From assembly GCF_003627755.1 (NCBI RefSeq), contig NZ_CP032695.1:1364001-1428000 (forward strand): a DNA stretch of 64,000 nucleotides, written 5' to 3'. Numbering within the stretch: the first letter of the stretch is position 1; each line of letters opens with the position of its first letter. Below the pieces are notes generated by a model. The model had not been told where the DNA came from and made no database searches. It saw only the letters and a program-made list of their open reading frames with translations. The DNA is from Rhizobium jaguaris (GTDB taxonomy: Bacteria > Pseudomonadota > Alphaproteobacteria > Rhizobiales > Rhizobiaceae). Both the position numbers and the translations under genes were made by a program. Below are positions 35,015 to 45,219 of the stretch, in pieces.

Positions 35015-36432
35015 CTAAGTGCTGCGCGTCACCTCGAGCGTCAGGCCGTCACGGGCGATCACCTTGATGGCGTCACCGGCGGCAAGCGGTTCCGAGGAAA
35101 CTGCCTTCCAGCGTTCGCCGCGCGCAATGACGAAGCCTGCGGCACCCGTCCAACTTTCGACCTTGCCTGAAATGCCGATCATCTGTTCTGTGCCGGTGGT
35201 GACGTTGCGCCAGCGCGAGAGGATCGCGACGCGGGCGACGATGAGGCTGAATACGAGGGCTGCGATGGCGATACCACCCAGCACGCCCCAGGACACCTCA
35301 AAGCCGGGAATATCCGTATTGAACAGGATGGCCGCGCCGAGCACCAGCGCAAGCCCGCCGCCGACGCCGATGGCGCCGAAGGACGGCGAATGGGCTTCGA
35401 CGACGGTCATCCCTACGCCGAGAGCAATCAATCCGACGCCGGTGTAACTCACCGGCAGCAATGCCAGAGCGTAGAGACCAAGCAGCAGGCAGATGGCCCC
35501 GATCGTGCCGGGGACAAATGTCCCCGGGCTCAGAAATTCGAAAATTATGCCGTAGATGCCGACCATCATGAGGATGAGTGCTATGTTCGGATCGGTGATT
35601 ACGGAAAGCACACGCGTCCGCCAGTCCGGCTCGAATTCCCGAACGGTAAGGCCGGTGGTATCGAGGCGGACATCCGCTTGGCCGACCCGAACGATGCGAC
35701 CCTGTGCTTGGGTCAAGAGGTCCTCGACGGTGGTTGCCGTAAAATCGATGACGTGCTCGCGCACGGCTGCGGTCGATGAGAGGCTCGCGGCCTCACGCAC
35801 CGCCTTTTCCGCCCAATCGGCGTTGCGATTGCGCAATTCGGCAAGCCCGCGAATATAGGCGACGGCATCGTTGACGGCTTTCGCCTCGCTGGCGTTATGG
35901 GGCTGTCCCTGTGTGTTATCTGGTTTGCCTGGTGTGCCCCTGGAGTCCCCTGGTCGGGTTCCGTACCGCCGCCGAAGGGGCCGCCGCTAATCATGATCGG
36001 AGTGGCCGCGCCCAGATTGGTGCCCGGCGCCATCGCGGCGATGTGGCTTGCGTATAGGATATACGTGCCGGCGCTAGCCGCCCGTGCTCCGCTGGGTGCC
36101 ACAAATCCAGCCACAGGCACGGGTGAGGCGAGGATGGCGCGGATGATATCTCGCATCGACGTATCGAGACCGCCGGGCGTATCGATTTGCAGTACGACCA
36201 GGCTTGCGCCTTGTTCGTTGGCGCGCTGAAGACCCCGTATCACGTAGTCTGATGTTGCCGGACCGATGGCGCCGTTTATCTTCAGGACGATGGCTGCGCG
36301 CTCTGCCCCCCATGCCGGCGGGGCGGCCAGGCTGAAAGCGGACGCCAGAGCCAGCATTAACGCGAGGATTGGCGGCATTCGTCGCCAAAGCTTCAAACAC
36401 TGCGCTATCCTTCGCCGAGCGTTCATTTTCAT
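35015..36432 (-). pseudogene. nfeD: NfeD serine protease (ClpP-class), frameshifted
   Basis: Two overlapping minus frames together make one NfeD1b protein of about 470 aa. Frame 1 (from ATG 36432) has a signal, the protease domain [17 protein letters not shown] and the nucleophile Ser120 in [10 protein letters not shown], and continues to the Gly/Pro linker [10 protein letters not shown]. Frame 2 supplies [25 protein letters not shown], the six-TM part and the C-terminal OB fold to 35015. A missing base in the CCCC run (minus-strand GGGG, 35937-35940) would restore a linker TPGGTPGKP. It is either a sequencing error, a true frameshift or a -1 programmed event. Partner of the slipin downstream. 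Confidence 0.8.
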
Positions 36433-36515
36433 GAATATATGGCGGAGGCGCCAAACGGTAAGGTGGAAACCGCTTCGATCGATTTCTATTGTGCTGAAAA
36501 CAGATCAATAAACCG

Positions 36516-37142
36516 TCAAGCGTAAAGAGCCGTCACCAAAGGCAGCAATTGCTCGCCGCCGCGGCAGATCATGCCGATCGCGACGTAGACGATGACGGCG
36601 AGGCCGATCCAGCCGATCCAGCGATACCTGCTCAATAGCATGGCGATGAAGGACGATGCCACGCCCATCAGCAGCACCGAGAGGGCCAAGCCGAAAATCA
36701 ACGCACCCATGTTCCGCTCGGCGGCACCCGCGACCGCGAGAACATTGTCGAGCGACATGGAGACGTCGGCAACGATTATCTGAGTGATCGCCTGCCGGAA
36801 CAGTTTCGCTCCTATCGCCACTGCATTACCTGCATCGGGAGCCTCCTCCTCATGGGGCGCCCGCAATTCTTTCAACATCGTCCAGCAGACCCATAGCAAC
36901 AGCAACTCGCCGACGAAGGCGATGCCGGTGATATCAAGCAACCGCACCGCGATGATCGCAAAGAGGATGCGGATAATGGCGGCCGCCGTGATCCCCGCGG
37001 CGATCGCTTTGCTCCGCAGCCTGTTGTCCAGTCCGGCCGCCGCCATGCCGATGACGATGACATTGTCGCCGGACAGAAGGATGTTGATCACGATCACCTG
37101 CAGATAGGCGGAGATCGCGCTTTGGTCGATATGGAATGGCAT
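36516..37142 (-). CDS. TerC-family integral membrane protein (YjbE type)
   Basis: 208 aa from ATG at 37142 (MPFHIDQSAIS). About six to seven TM helices with two inverted acidic motifs, NILLSGDNVIVIGMAA and DVSMSLDNVLAVAGAA, that bind metal in this family. TerC/Alx-type proteins are linked to Mn2+ export and protein metalation at the membrane. Located between NfeD and the dpp-type importer; probably its own unit. Confidence 0.9.
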   Translation of the reverse strand: MPFHIDQSAISAYLQVIVINILLSGDNVIVIGMAAAGLDNRLRSKAIAAGITAAAIIRILFAIIAVRLLDITGIAFVGELLLLWVCWTMLKELRAPHEEEAPDAGNAVAIGAKLFRQAITQIIVADVSMSLDNVLAVAGAAERNMGALIFGLALSVLLMGVASSFIAMLLSRYRWIGWIGLAVIVYVAIGMICRGGEQLLPLVTALYA

Positions 37143-37165
37143 TCTCAGACGGGGTCCTGTCCCGG

Positions 37166-38151
37166 TCAGTCGGTGAGCATGGCTCCGGCGAGCTCTTTGA
37201 ACTTGATCGGCCAGGGGCCGGCGAAATGGCAGGCGGCGGAGTGTCCGTCGCCGACGGATTGCAGCGGAGGTTCGGTGGCCTTGCAGATATCCTTCGCCAT
37301 CGGGCAACGCGGATGGAATCGACAGCCGACGGGGACGGCCGCCGGGCTTGGCGGGTCGCCGGGCAGAAGAATTCGCTTCTTCCGACGCGCTGGATGCGCC
37401 GCGGGCACGGCCGAGAGCAGGGCCTGGCTATAGGGATGATGTGGTTCCTGGAAGAATTTGGCCTTCGGGGCGATCTCCATGATCTTGCCGAGATACATGA
37501 CGGCAACCCGATCGGCGATATGGCGAACGGTCGGCATATCGTGCGATATGAACAGATAGGCGGTGCCTTTTTCCTCCTGCAGATCCTGCAGGATGTTTAT
37601 GACTTGTGAGCGAATCGACACGTCGAGCGCCGAAACCGGCTCGTCGGCGACGATCAGCTTCGGGCTGAGGGCAAAGGCCCTGATGATGCCCAGTCGCTGG
37701 CGTTGGCCGCCCGAAAACTGCCGCGGCCGCTGGCCGATGTGCCGGGCGCTCAGTCCCACGGCCTCCAGCAATTGGCCGGCGATCGTCTGGCGCTGCTTGG
37801 GACCGGAAATCATGCCGTGCACGACCATGGGTTCGGTCACGATTGCGCCGGCGGTCATGCGCGGGTCCAGCGAGGAATAGGGGTCTTGGAAAACGAACTG
37901 CAATTCGCGGCGCACAGAGCGTAGCTGCCGCTGCGAAAGCCTCGATATATCGGCTTGATCGAACTCGATCCGGCCGGCCGTCAGCTTGGTCAGGCCGAGC
38001 ACCAGACGGGCGACCGTCGATTTGCCGCAGCCGGACTCGCCGACCAGCGCCAGCGTCTCACGCTCCTTGATGTCGAAGGAGACACCGTCGACCGCGCGCA
38101 AGCTGCTGCCGTAGGTCTTGGCAATGTTTTCGACTTTCAGAATGGATGCGC

Positions 38152-38155
<4 letters not shown>
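37166..38155 (-). CDS. Peptide-type ABC transporter ATPase (DppF/OppF)
   Basis: 329 aa from ATG at 38155, overlapping the previous stop by 4 bp. Walker A GESGCGKST, signature FSGGQRQRLG, Walker B LIVADEPVSALDV, then the oligopeptide C-terminal box GCRFHPRCPMAKDICK with Cys residues that may bind an Fe-S cluster. Last gene of a minus-strand importer operon; its permease partner is truncated, so function is doubtful. Confidence 0.92.
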
Positions 38156-39117
<962 letters not shown>

Positions 39118-39151
39118 TGGCCGCCTGGGCGCCCAAGCCGATGAAGCTTAG
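39118..39151 (-). other. Deletion junction between permease 3' end and dppD 5' end
   Basis: Reading on in the permease frame past its TAG (39152-39154) gives LSFIGLGAQ, the conserved DppC continuation of LEAS-LSFLGLG, after which the next codons already belong to the dppD start region in another frame. About 70 codons of the permease and the dppD ATG are missing. Confidence 0.75.
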
Positions 39152-39766
39152 CTACGCCTCCAGGCGAATGGCCGTGCCGATCCAGATAGTGGTCATCACC
39201 ACAAGGGGCCCGGCGATATTTGGCAGGATATGAACAAAGATCGTGCCGAAGCTCGGCCGGCCCATGGCGATCGAGGCATCGACGTAACTTTCCTGCCTGA
39301 CCGAGAGAGCGGAGGCGCGCGCCAAGCGGACGAAAGAAGGCACCAGTGCCGACGCGATCGCGATCGAGAGATTCTGGATGCCCGGCCCGAGCATGGCGAC
39401 GATGAGAACGCCGAGCAGCAATGGGTCGAAAGACATCATCACGTCGGTAACGCGTGTGACGATGCGCTCGGTCCAGCCGCCGAAGAAAGCAGCCGCCATG
39501 CCTAGCGAAATGCCGACGGCGCCGGCGATCAACGGCGCGGCGAGCCCGATCGTCATTGAAAGCCTTGCCCCTTCGATCAGCCGGGAGAGAACGTCGCGGC
39601 CGAGCGTGTCGGTGCCGAGCAAATATTGTGCGGAGGGGCCGGCCTCCTGCATGTCGACATTCTGCAGCAGAGGATCATGCGGTTCGATGACCGGACCTAA
39701 GGCCACGACCCCGAGCAGGACCACCAGGATGATGAGGGCGATGCCGATGAAGAAGCGGTCCAGCAT
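39152..39766 (-). pseudogene. Peptide-type ABC transporter permease (DppC), truncated
   Basis: 204 aa where DppC homologues have about 275-300. TM1 (about 5-27), GTDTLGRDVLSRLIEGARLS and VRQESYVDASIAMGRPSFGTIFVHILPN (EAA loop) are normal. The frame ends at WIGTAIRLEA with TAG in place of a Ser codon (TCG to TAG would need one change), followed by a deletion. The last TM helices are lost, so the channel should not assemble properly. Confidence 0.85.
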
Positions 39767-39767
39767 A

Positions 39768-40700
39768 TCAATTGGTCCTCACGCGCGGGTCGAAGACGAC
39801 GTATAGGAGATCGGTGGCGAGGTTCACCGCGACGACGAGAACGGACAGAATGACCAGCCCTCCCTGTATCAGCGTATAGTCTCGGGAGGTGATGGCGCCC
39901 ACCAGCAGTTGCCCGACGCCGGGGCGGTTGAACACCAGTTCGATGGCAATCGTGCCGCCGAGCGTGGCGATGATTGACAGAGAAATCTGCGTGGTGATCG
40001 GGATCATGGCGTTACGGAAGATGTGTTTCCAGACGACCGTTCGCTCCGACAGCCCGAGCGAGCGGGCCGTGCGGACGAAGTCGCGGCCGCTGGCATCGAG
40101 TACCGCCGTGCGGGTGAAGCGGATCAATCCGAAACCCTTGAGAACGCCGAGCGTGATCGCCGGCAAAGCCAGGTAACGCAGATCGAACGGTGTCTTGCCG
40201 CCGCCAAGCAGCGGAAACCAATGCAATCTGAGGCCAAAGATGACAAGCAATACGAGGCCGACATAGAAGTCGGGCAGCGCCGAGCCGAACAGGGAAACCA
40301 GGCGTGAGGAATGGTCGGCGCCGCCCCCAGGCTTCAGCGCACCCCAGACACCCGGCGGCAGGCCGACAATAATGCCGATGAGCGTCGAGGCGATGGTCAG
40401 CATGATCGTATAGGGCAGATGCCGCGCCATGGTGGCGCCGACATCCACCTTGTTGACCAGGGAATGTCCGAGATCGAGATGCAGCAGACCCCATAGAAAC
40501 TGTCCGTATTGCACGATCAGCGGCTGGTCGAGACCGAGCGCCCTTCGGGCATTCTCGATCGCCTCTGCACCGGCTCTGTCCCCAAGCATGGCGACGACAG
40601 GATCGCCCGGCAGAAGGCGCATGGCGAAGAAGACGAAGCTGAAGACGAGAAAAGCGGTTAAAATCGCTTCTCCCGCTCGTTTGAGGACAAAGCCGAGCAA
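39768..40700 (-). CDS. Peptide-type ABC transporter permease (DppB)
   Basis: 310 aa from a TTG at 40700 with AGAGGAACC upstream; a TTG at 40772 adds 24 residues but would swallow the intercistronic hairpin. Six TM helices; LLPGDPVVAMLGD, LGLDQPLIVQYGQFLWGLLHLDLGHS and the EAA loop DFVRTARSLGLSERTVVWKHIFRNAMIP (about 200-230) match DppB. It ends 2 bp before the truncated DppC starts. Confidence 0.88.
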   Translation of the reverse strand: MLGFVLKRAGEAILTAFLVFSFVFFAMRLLPGDPVVAMLGDRAGAEAIENARRALGLDQPLIVQYGQFLWGLLHLDLGHSLVNKVDVGATMARHLPYTIMLTIASTLIGIIVGLPPGVWGALKPGGGADHSSRLVSLFGSALPDFYVGLVLLVIFGLRLHWFPLLGGGKTPFDLRYLALPAITLGVLKGFGLIRFTRTAVLDASGRDFVRTARSLGLSERTVVWKHIFRNAMIPITTQISLSIIATLGGTIAIELVFNRPGVGQLLVGAITSRDYTLIQGGLVILSVLVVAVNLATDLLYVVFDPRVRTN

Positions 40701-40738
40701 TTCTGGTTCCTCTGACGCATGATGCCGGTTGATGGTCA

Positions 40739-40763
40739 GGACCGGGCGCGACCGGCCCGGTCC
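40739..40763 (-). promoter_or_regulatory. Intercistronic stem-loop after the peptide SBP gene
   Basis: GGACCGGGC and GCCCGGTCC are perfect 9-base arms with a 7-base loop, just past the SBP stop at 40773 and before dppB. No T-run. Confidence 0.65.
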
Positions 40764-40772
40764 GTCGAACAA

Positions 40773-42422
40773 TCAGCTGTCCATGAGCTTGGCGGTTGAA
40801 TATTCAAACTGGCCGTAGCCGCTGACCGGTTTGTATCCGAGGTCGATCTTCCCTTGGAACGCGGTGATGATCGGGGCCGTCTGCAGCGTGATGAGCGGAA
40901 CGTCCTTCAATACCTGCAATTGCGCCTGCTTGAGGTAATCGAGCTGCTTGGCGGCATCTGCTTCCGCGACTGCCTTGGCAACCAGATCGTCGATGTTGCC
41001 GCCAACTTCGCCATAATGGGAGAAGTTGCGCAGCGAAGAAGGTTTGCCGACAGCCGCCTGCTTCGACAGGAATTCGTTCAGAACCTGCGGCGCCGTCGGT
41101 TCCATGGCGGTCGACAATTCGACGACCGTGCCCCGATCCTGGCGGATATTGGCCTGGTAGCTGGCGTGATCCTGCACCTGCAGGTTCAGGTTGACGCCGA
41201 TCTTGCGCAGCATGTCCTGTACCATCAGCATATTGGTCTTGTAGTCGTCGCGCTCGCTGATGATTGCGTCGAGCGAGAAGCCATTGGGATAGCCGGCCTC
41301 CGCCAGCAGGGCCTTGGCCTTCTCGGGGCTGTAGTCATAACGCAGCTCCGCCGGGATGTCGGAGGCCTTGAGGGCGCCGAAGAATTCCTCGGGAACGATG
41401 GCTGGAAGATCGCCATGGACAATGCCGAAGGCCTTCGCCCACTGGCTGCGGTCGATGGCATAGGCCAGAGCCTGGCGGACCTTGAGGTTATCGAGGGGCT
41501 TGACCGTCATGTTGAAAGAGATGAACTGCAAGCTTCCCGGCAGCAGCGTGTTGATCACGGCATCCGGATTCTGCGCCTGCATGTTCTTGACCCATTTCGG
41601 ATCGCGATCGCCGCCTGTGACGTCGAGCTCGCCACCGATAAAGGCGATGGTCGCGGCATTGTTGTCGGGGATATAGCGCAGCTCAAGCTCGTCGAGCGGC
41701 GCGCGGCCGCCGAAGTAACCGTCGAACGCCTTCAGGATAATCGCCTCCTGCGGGCGATATTCGGAGAATTCGAAGGCACCGCTGCCCACCGGCTGGAAGC
41801 CGAATTTTTCGCCCAGCTCTTCCACAGCCTTCTTCGGCACGATGAACCGGCCGAAACCGGGGATTAGCGCCTCGACATGGAAGAATGGGTCGGTCGCCTT
41901 CAGATTGAAGCGGACGGTGAGAGGATCGACGATGTCGATGCTGTCGATCGATTTGAAGCTTGCGCCATGCACGCCGCCAAGCTTCGGATCCATCTGGCGT
42001 TCGAACGAGAATTTGACGTCTTCGGCGGAGACTTCGCCGTAACCCTTGTGCCACTTCACGCCGGGGCGAAGGTGGAATGTCCAGGTCTTGCGATCCGGCG
42101 AGATATCCCAGCTTTTTGCCAGAACCGGCTGCAACTTGTCCAAATCGACGTCGAGCGTCCCGCGCGGGGGAGAAACCAGCGAATTGAAAATCTGCAGCGC
42201 GACGGTTTCATCGTCGCCCGTTTTGGTCATGGCCGGATCGACCGAGCCGATATCGCGCGATCCCAGGCGGATGCTGATCCTCTTCGGATCGCCCGCCGCG
42301 AAAGCGCGTGGCATATGGGCCATCGCAGCTGCTATGGCGACACTGGCCAAGAGGGTGCGGCGGGTGATGCCACCTTTGGCGCCAGCCTCAAGCGGCTGCG
42401 TGACCTCTGTTTTTGTAGTCAT
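40773..42422 (-). CDS. Peptide-type ABC transporter substrate-binding protein (SBP_bac_5), Tat signal
   Basis: 549 aa, ATG at 42422 with GGAGGG upstream. The N-terminus ITRRTLLASVAIAAAMAHMPRAFA is a twin-arginine signal. A family 5 binding fold follows: VAL QIFNSLVSPP-type opening, WTFHLRPGVKWHKG, VSAEDVKFSFERQMDP, LDNLKVRQALAYAIDRSQWAKAF. Such proteins bind peptides, opines or sugar-acid derivatives. The neighbouring enolases and amidohydrolase suggest an unusual carboxylic or acylated substrate. First gene of the damaged importer operon. Confidence 0.9.
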   Translation of the reverse strand: MTTKTEVTQPLEAGAKGGITRRTLLASVAIAAAMAHMPRAFAAGDPKRISIRLGSRDIGSVDPAMTKTGDDETVALQIFNSLVSPPRGTLDVDLDKLQPVLAKSWDISPDRKTWTFHLRPGVKWHKGYGEVSAEDVKFSFERQMDPKLGGVHGASFKSIDSIDIVDPLTVRFNLKATDPFFHVEALIPGFGRFIVPKKAVEELGEKFGFQPVGSGAFEFSEYRPQEAIILKAFDGYFGGRAPLDELELRYIPDNNAATIAFIGGELDVTGGDRDPKWVKNMQAQNPDAVINTLLPGSLQFISFNMTVKPLDNLKVRQALAYAIDRSQWAKAFGIVHGDLPAIVPEEFFGALKASDIPAELRYDYSPEKAKALLAEAGYPNGFSLDAIISERDDYKTNMLMVQDMLRKIGVNLNLQVQDHASYQANIRQDRGTVVELSTAMEPTAPQVLNEFLSKQAAVGKPSSLRNFSHYGEVGGNIDDLVAKAVAEADAAKQLDYLKQAQLQVLKDVPLITLQTAPIITAFQGKIDLGYKPVSGYGQFEYSTAKLMDS

Positions 42423-42454
42423 GTTCGTCCCTCCTCCTCAGGGTATCGCGAACG

Positions 42455-43633
42455 TCACTCAATGACGAAATGTTCGAGCGTGTTTCGTTTGATCATTTCC
42501 CAATCATATTCGACGCCGAGACCTGGGCCGTCGGGCACGGCGAAGCATCCGTCGGCGCCGACATCGTCCAGCAGGTCCGAATAGCCATCCCGGTAGATCG
42601 ACACCGTCGCCTGACCGCGCGATGGACCGACCATGGCGAGTTCATAGAAGTTCGTGTTGCGCATGGCTGCCATGCAGTGCCGGTGCGCCGGCCCGTTGCC
42701 GTGCAGTTCGACGTCGAGGCCAAGGGCCTCTGCGAAATGAGCGATCTTCATCGTGCCGGTGATGCCGATATCGAGGTCCGGATCGGCGCGGACGAAATCG
42801 GTACCATCCGCCAGGACCAGATTGGCGACGGCTTCAAGTCCGCGAACATGCTCGCCGAGCAAGATCGGCGTCTTGATCAGCTCCCGCAGCCTGCGATGCG
42901 CATGCGCTGCCAGGCCACCATCACTGTAAGGGTCCTCATACCAAAAGAAGCCCGCTTCGTCGCACGCGCGGCCGACAGCAAGCGCATCGGCGAAGGTCTT
43001 CAAATGGCAGGCGGAATCATGCATCAGCGCCATGCGGCCGCCGACGGTTTGACCAAGCAATGTGATGGCGGCGATATCGCGATCCGGTGAACCGTCGGTC
43101 CAGCCGTGCATCTTGAAGGCGCGATAGCCAAGGCCGTAACACTCCTCAGCGAACGTGGCGAAGGCCTCCGGCGTCGCCAAGCCACCGCCATCGCCGCCGA
43201 ACCATGTGCTGGCATAGGCCGGAAGCCGGGTGCGAAAGCCGCCGAGCAACTGGCTGATGGAGGCATTGGCCCGTTTGCCCGCCAGGTCCCAGAGCGCGTT
43301 GTCGATCTGGCAGGCTCCGATCCGATCTTCCTTGCGCAAGAAGCGGCGAATGCGCTCATAGATCTGTTCGCGGCCAAGCGCGTTTTCGCCCAATATCCAT
43401 TTGGCGCAAAATCGCGTCTGTCCAACGGCGTCGGACCGCCCGCCGCTATATTCGCCGCGCGAGCCATCGGCAGTTTCAATCGTCACCGCGATGCGCGTGC
43501 GCAGGCTCTCGGCGCCTGGCATGTCGATGCCGCTCGGACTGACATCGAATGCGACATTCTTAACCGGCTGCGAGAATAGAAATATCTCGACCCGCTTGAT
43601 CACAGCGCCGGGTTCTCTGGATGTTTGGTCCAT
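42455..43633 (-). CDS. Enolase-superfamily (MR/MLE) enzyme, copy 1
   Basis: 392 aa. N-terminal capping domain, then a TIM barrel with ligands Asp in ALMHDSACH, Glu in FWYEDPYSDGG and Glu in ILLGEHVRG. FKMHGWTDG occupies the position of the second-strand base and VELHGNGPAHRHC the C-terminal His region. Reactions of the superfamily start by proton abstraction next to a carboxylate (sugar-acid dehydratases, racemases, cycloisomerases). Highly similar to copy 2, 36 bp upstream in the operon. Confidence 0.9.
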   Translation of the reverse strand: MDQTSREPGAVIKRVEIFLFSQPVKNVAFDVSPSGIDMPGAESLRTRIAVTIETADGSRGEYSGGRSDAVGQTRFCAKWILGENALGREQIYERIRRFLRKEDRIGACQIDNALWDLAGKRANASISQLLGGFRTRLPAYASTWFGGDGGGLATPEAFATFAEECYGLGYRAFKMHGWTDGSPDRDIAAITLLGQTVGGRMALMHDSACHLKTFADALAVGRACDEAGFFWYEDPYSDGGLAAHAHRRLRELIKTPILLGEHVRGLEAVANLVLADGTDFVRADPDLDIGITGTMKIAHFAEALGLDVELHGNGPAHRHCMAAMRNTNFYELAMVGPSRGQATVSIYRDGYSDLLDDVGADGCFAVPDGPGLGVEYDWEMIKRNTLEHFVIE

Positions 43634-43668
43634 CTCCGAAGCGATCTCCCTTCCGCTTGATTGACGAC

Positions 43669-44856
43669 CTATTCGATGACGGCGTGCGCCGTCGCATTGC
43701 TCCGAATGAAATCCCAGTCATAGTCCACGCCGAGGCCTGGACCGGTCGGAACCGGGAAGCAGCCGTCCTCGTCGACGGCATCGAGATGGTCGCTGTAGCC
43801 GCATGTATAGACAGGCGCATTGAAATCGGCGCCCGAAGGCCCGACCATCGAAAGCTCGTAGAAATTCGTGTTGCGGATCGCCGCCATGCAGTGGCGATGT
43901 GCCGGACCGGGCGCATGCAGCTCGACATCGAGACCGAGCGCCTCGGCAAAATGCGCAATCTTCATCGTGCCCGTGATCCCCATGTCGAAGTCGGGGTCGG
44001 CGCGGACGAAATCCGTGCCGTCGGCAAGAACCAGATTGGCGATCGACTCCAGGCCGCGTACGTGTTCGCCAAGCAGCAGCGGCGTCTTGATCAATTCGCG
44101 CATACGGCGATGTGAATGCGCCGCCAGCCCGCCGTCGCTATAGGGGTCTTCATACCAGTAGAAACCGGCGTCGTCGCAGGCGCGACCGACCGCGAGCGCA
44201 TCGGCGAATGTCTTGAAGTGGCAGGCAGAGTCATGCATCAGCGCCATGCGGCCGCCGACGCGCCGGCCCAAGGCGCGCACGGCCTCGGCATCGCGCTCAT
44301 AGCCGCCGTCGGTCCAGCCATGCATCTTGAAGCCGCGGTAGCCTTTTTCGTAACAGGCTTCGGCGAAGTCGGCGAAAGCTTCAGGCGTGGCAAGTCCGCC
44401 GCCGTCGCCGCCAAACCAGGTGCTGGCATAGGCTTTGACCCGATCCTTGCCGCCGCCGAGCAGGCTGGCCACCGATGTTCCGAGCCGGCGTCCAGCGAGA
44501 TCCCAGAGAGCCACGTCGATGACGCCGGCGCCCATGCGATCCTCTTTGCGCAGTTGCCGCCGGATCAGCTCGTAGGCCTTTTCGCGTGCGAAGCAATCCA
44601 TGCCCAAAATAGCGCGCGCGCAGGCTGAAGCCTGCGCCATCGCGTTGGCCTGGCCACCGACATAGGCGCCTTTCCCGCCGTCACGGGTCTCGATGGAAAC
44701 GGCCAAACGGGCGCGTGAGGATTTTGCGCCCGGCATATCGATGCCGCCGCGGTCGACGCCGATCATGGGATACGAAAACAGGAATAGCTCGATACGCTTC
44801 ACCTGCGTGGCAGGGGACGCTTCGATATCACGCTTAATATCATCAAGTTCTTGCAA
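43669..44856 (-). CDS. Enolase-superfamily (MR/MLE) enzyme, copy 2
   Basis: 395 aa from TTG at 44856, with GGAGGAGG at good spacing and no better ATG. Same ligands: ALMHDSACHFK, WYEDPYSDGG, LLLGEHVRG, and FKMHGWTDGG. Differs from copy 1 mainly in the N-terminal 80 residues and in VELHAPGPAHRHC. Likely a gene duplication with substrate split (two stereoisomers or successive intermediates). Confidence 0.9.
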   Translation of the reverse strand: MQELDDIKRDIEASPATQVKRIELFLFSYPMIGVDRGGIDMPGAKSSRARLAVSIETRDGGKGAYVGGQANAMAQASACARAILGMDCFAREKAYELIRRQLRKEDRMGAGVIDVALWDLAGRRLGTSVASLLGGGKDRVKAYASTWFGGDGGGLATPEAFADFAEACYEKGYRGFKMHGWTDGGYERDAEAVRALGRRVGGRMALMHDSACHFKTFADALAVGRACDDAGFYWYEDPYSDGGLAAHSHRRMRELIKTPLLLGEHVRGLESIANLVLADGTDFVRADPDFDMGITGTMKIAHFAEALGLDVELHAPGPAHRHCMAAIRNTNFYELSMVGPSGADFNAPVYTCGYSDHLDAVDEDGCFPVPTGPGLGVDYDWDFIRSNATAHAVIE

Positions 44857-45219
44857 AGGTTGCCTCCTCCGGCCCCGCGCACTTTATATTTTCATATATC
44901 GTATCTGATTTTATAATTTGTCAAGCCGGGATTGTCGGCCGCGAACCATGGAGGCGCTGCTTCCGACAGGCTGGGCCGAGGAGATCCCGAACCAAGGTGA
45001 CCGATGATCCGGTCGATGAATGTGATTGGCTTCGTCGAAATGGGATGCGCCCGGCCAGTGCGGAGGGCGGGTCACGTTCATCTTCGGCTTAAAGAAGGGC
45101 CGGCGCGCCTAGTTCAAGCGGACTAGCGATCCTTCATGCGCAAAAAGGGTTTTGATGGAGCGTTATGGGTCGTCGGCACGATTTCGCGCCGACGGCCAAA
45201 ATAGCAGATGGTGTGCCGG
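44857..45219. other. Intergenic region upstream of the enolase pair
   Basis: 363 bp between minus-strand genes. 44880-44930 is AT-rich and likely to contain the enolase-operon promoter. CGTCGGC (45171-45177) and GCCGACG (45188-45194) form a hairpin about 25 bp past the MFS stop, perhaps its terminator, without T-run. No gene seen. Confidence 0.45.

Noticed and set aside
40700..40772. Upstream TTG start for DppB
   Set aside because: It would translate through the intercistronic hairpin and lacks a ribosome site, whereas TTG at 40700 follows AGAGGAACC.
40854..41867. 337-codon plus-strand frame
   Set aside because: Antisense of the peptide-binding-protein gene.
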